DNA from: Porpolomopsis calyptriformis
Taxonomy: Eukaryota; Basidiomycota; Agaricomycetes; Agaricales; Hygrophoraceae
Direction of reading: 5' to 3'
Assembly: GCA_951640195.1 (NCBI GenBank)
Contig: OX621168.1
Coordinates: 1,178,001-1,242,000, forward strand
DNA length: 64,000 bases
A model generated the notes under the pieces. It searched no databases, was not told the origin of the DNA, and saw nothing but the letters and a program-made list of their open reading frames with translations. This document shows positions 63,668 to 64,000 of the stretch, piece after piece (the first letter of the stretch is position 1; each line of letters begins with the position of its first letter). The position numbers and the translations under genes were made by a program.

Positions 63668-64000
63668 TCATTGACCGACTAAACTATTGAGAGCCTTTTG
63701 AAAATCGTACCCGTATGTCTCCAAAGCAGACACCGCCTGGGTACGAGTGAACCCCATCCCACACAGCTGCTTAACCGCCTGGACATCGTCCTCCAGGGCC
63801 GGCTCCGATGATTCCTCCTGCGCAGGTGGCGGGGGCGGAAGACTCTCCTGGTGCTTCTTTTTTCTCCCAAACGGCAGCCGGAGCTATTCACGCCACGTAC
63901 GTCATATTAAAATACAGGGAAAGGGGTGGTTACTCACGCTCAACTTGGAGTGTCGCACAGGTGGATCTTTGGATTTTTCTTGAGCAGAATCTTTCGACGG
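63668..64000 (-). CDS. UBA-domain protein, 3' end only (Ede1-like candidate)
   Basis: The C-terminal end of a gene running out of the window. After an intron around 63886-63938 the sequence holds a basic FGRKKKHQES, a proline-rich PPPPPAQEESSEPAL, and a UBA domain: AVKQLCGMGFTRTQAVSALE ... FQKALNSLVGQ, stop TGA at 63668-63670. The MGF loop and the hydrophobic helix 3 are typical of UBA domains, which bind ubiquitin. Fungal Ede1 (Eps15-like endocytic scaffold) ends exactly with a UBA domain preceded by a similar charged region, so Ede1 is the first guess, but other UBA proteins are possible because the EH domains would lie outside. Confidence 0.65.

Overview
The window is a gene-dense stretch of a basidiomycete nuclear genome, most likely Agaricomycotina. 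The evidence is many short spliceosomal introns (about 50-70 nt, GT...AG), intergenic gaps often under 150 bp, and a set of typical fungal proteins: chitin-synthase activator, hyphal formin, class V myosin, Cuz1, fungal Mic19 and JHD1. The species cannot be named from the sequence. I support 26 protein genes, two of them cut by the window edges. I saw no rRNA, tRNA, CRISPR array or intact transposon. Almost all genes are split, so coordinates give the first to last coding base I could justify, and splice sites are stated where I resolved them.

Layout. 1-8 kb: 3' end of a cytochrome P450 (+), class V myosin (+), AN1 zinc-finger protein Cuz1 (-). 8-17 kb: formin (+) and splicing factor Cef1/Cdc5 (+). 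17-23 kb: Mic19 (-), DEAH helicase DHX35 (-), an E2-like protein lacking the catalytic cysteine (-), splicing factor Yju2 (+). 23-32 kb: phosphoglycerate kinase (+), PHD-JmjC demethylase JHD1 (+), SEL1-repeat chitin synthase activator Skt5 (+), PITH protein (+), polynucleotide kinase/phosphatase (-). 32-39 kb: a membrane-anchored glycosyltransferase-like protein (+), an MFS sugar transporter (-), and a GH13 enzyme resembling the Agt alpha-glucanotransferases (+). 39-51 kb: the CCR4-NOT scaffold Not1 (+), a large alpha/beta-hydrolase (-), tiny TMA7 (+). 51-64 kb: striatin (+), a predicted secreted lysine-rich protein (+), an F-box protein (-), checkpoint kinase Chk1 (-), a Ser/Pro-rich unknown protein (+), and the 3' end of a UBA-domain gene (-).

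There is no operon-like pathway. Several themes recur by function: hyphal growth and wall (myosin V, formin, Skt5, GH13 enzyme, glycosyltransferase, striatin), spliceosome (Cef1, DHX35, Yju2), and DNA damage (PNKP, Chk1). This looks like ordinary housekeeping synteny rather than a cluster. The points most worth a second look are the E2-like protein with Ser at the catalytic position, the GH13 enzyme lacking both conserved active-site histidines, a 28-nt poly(A) run directly against its 3' splice site, a probable 26-nt intron in CUZ1, 9- and 11-nt microexons in three genes, and a secreted protein whose five-intron model is spread over tiny exons.
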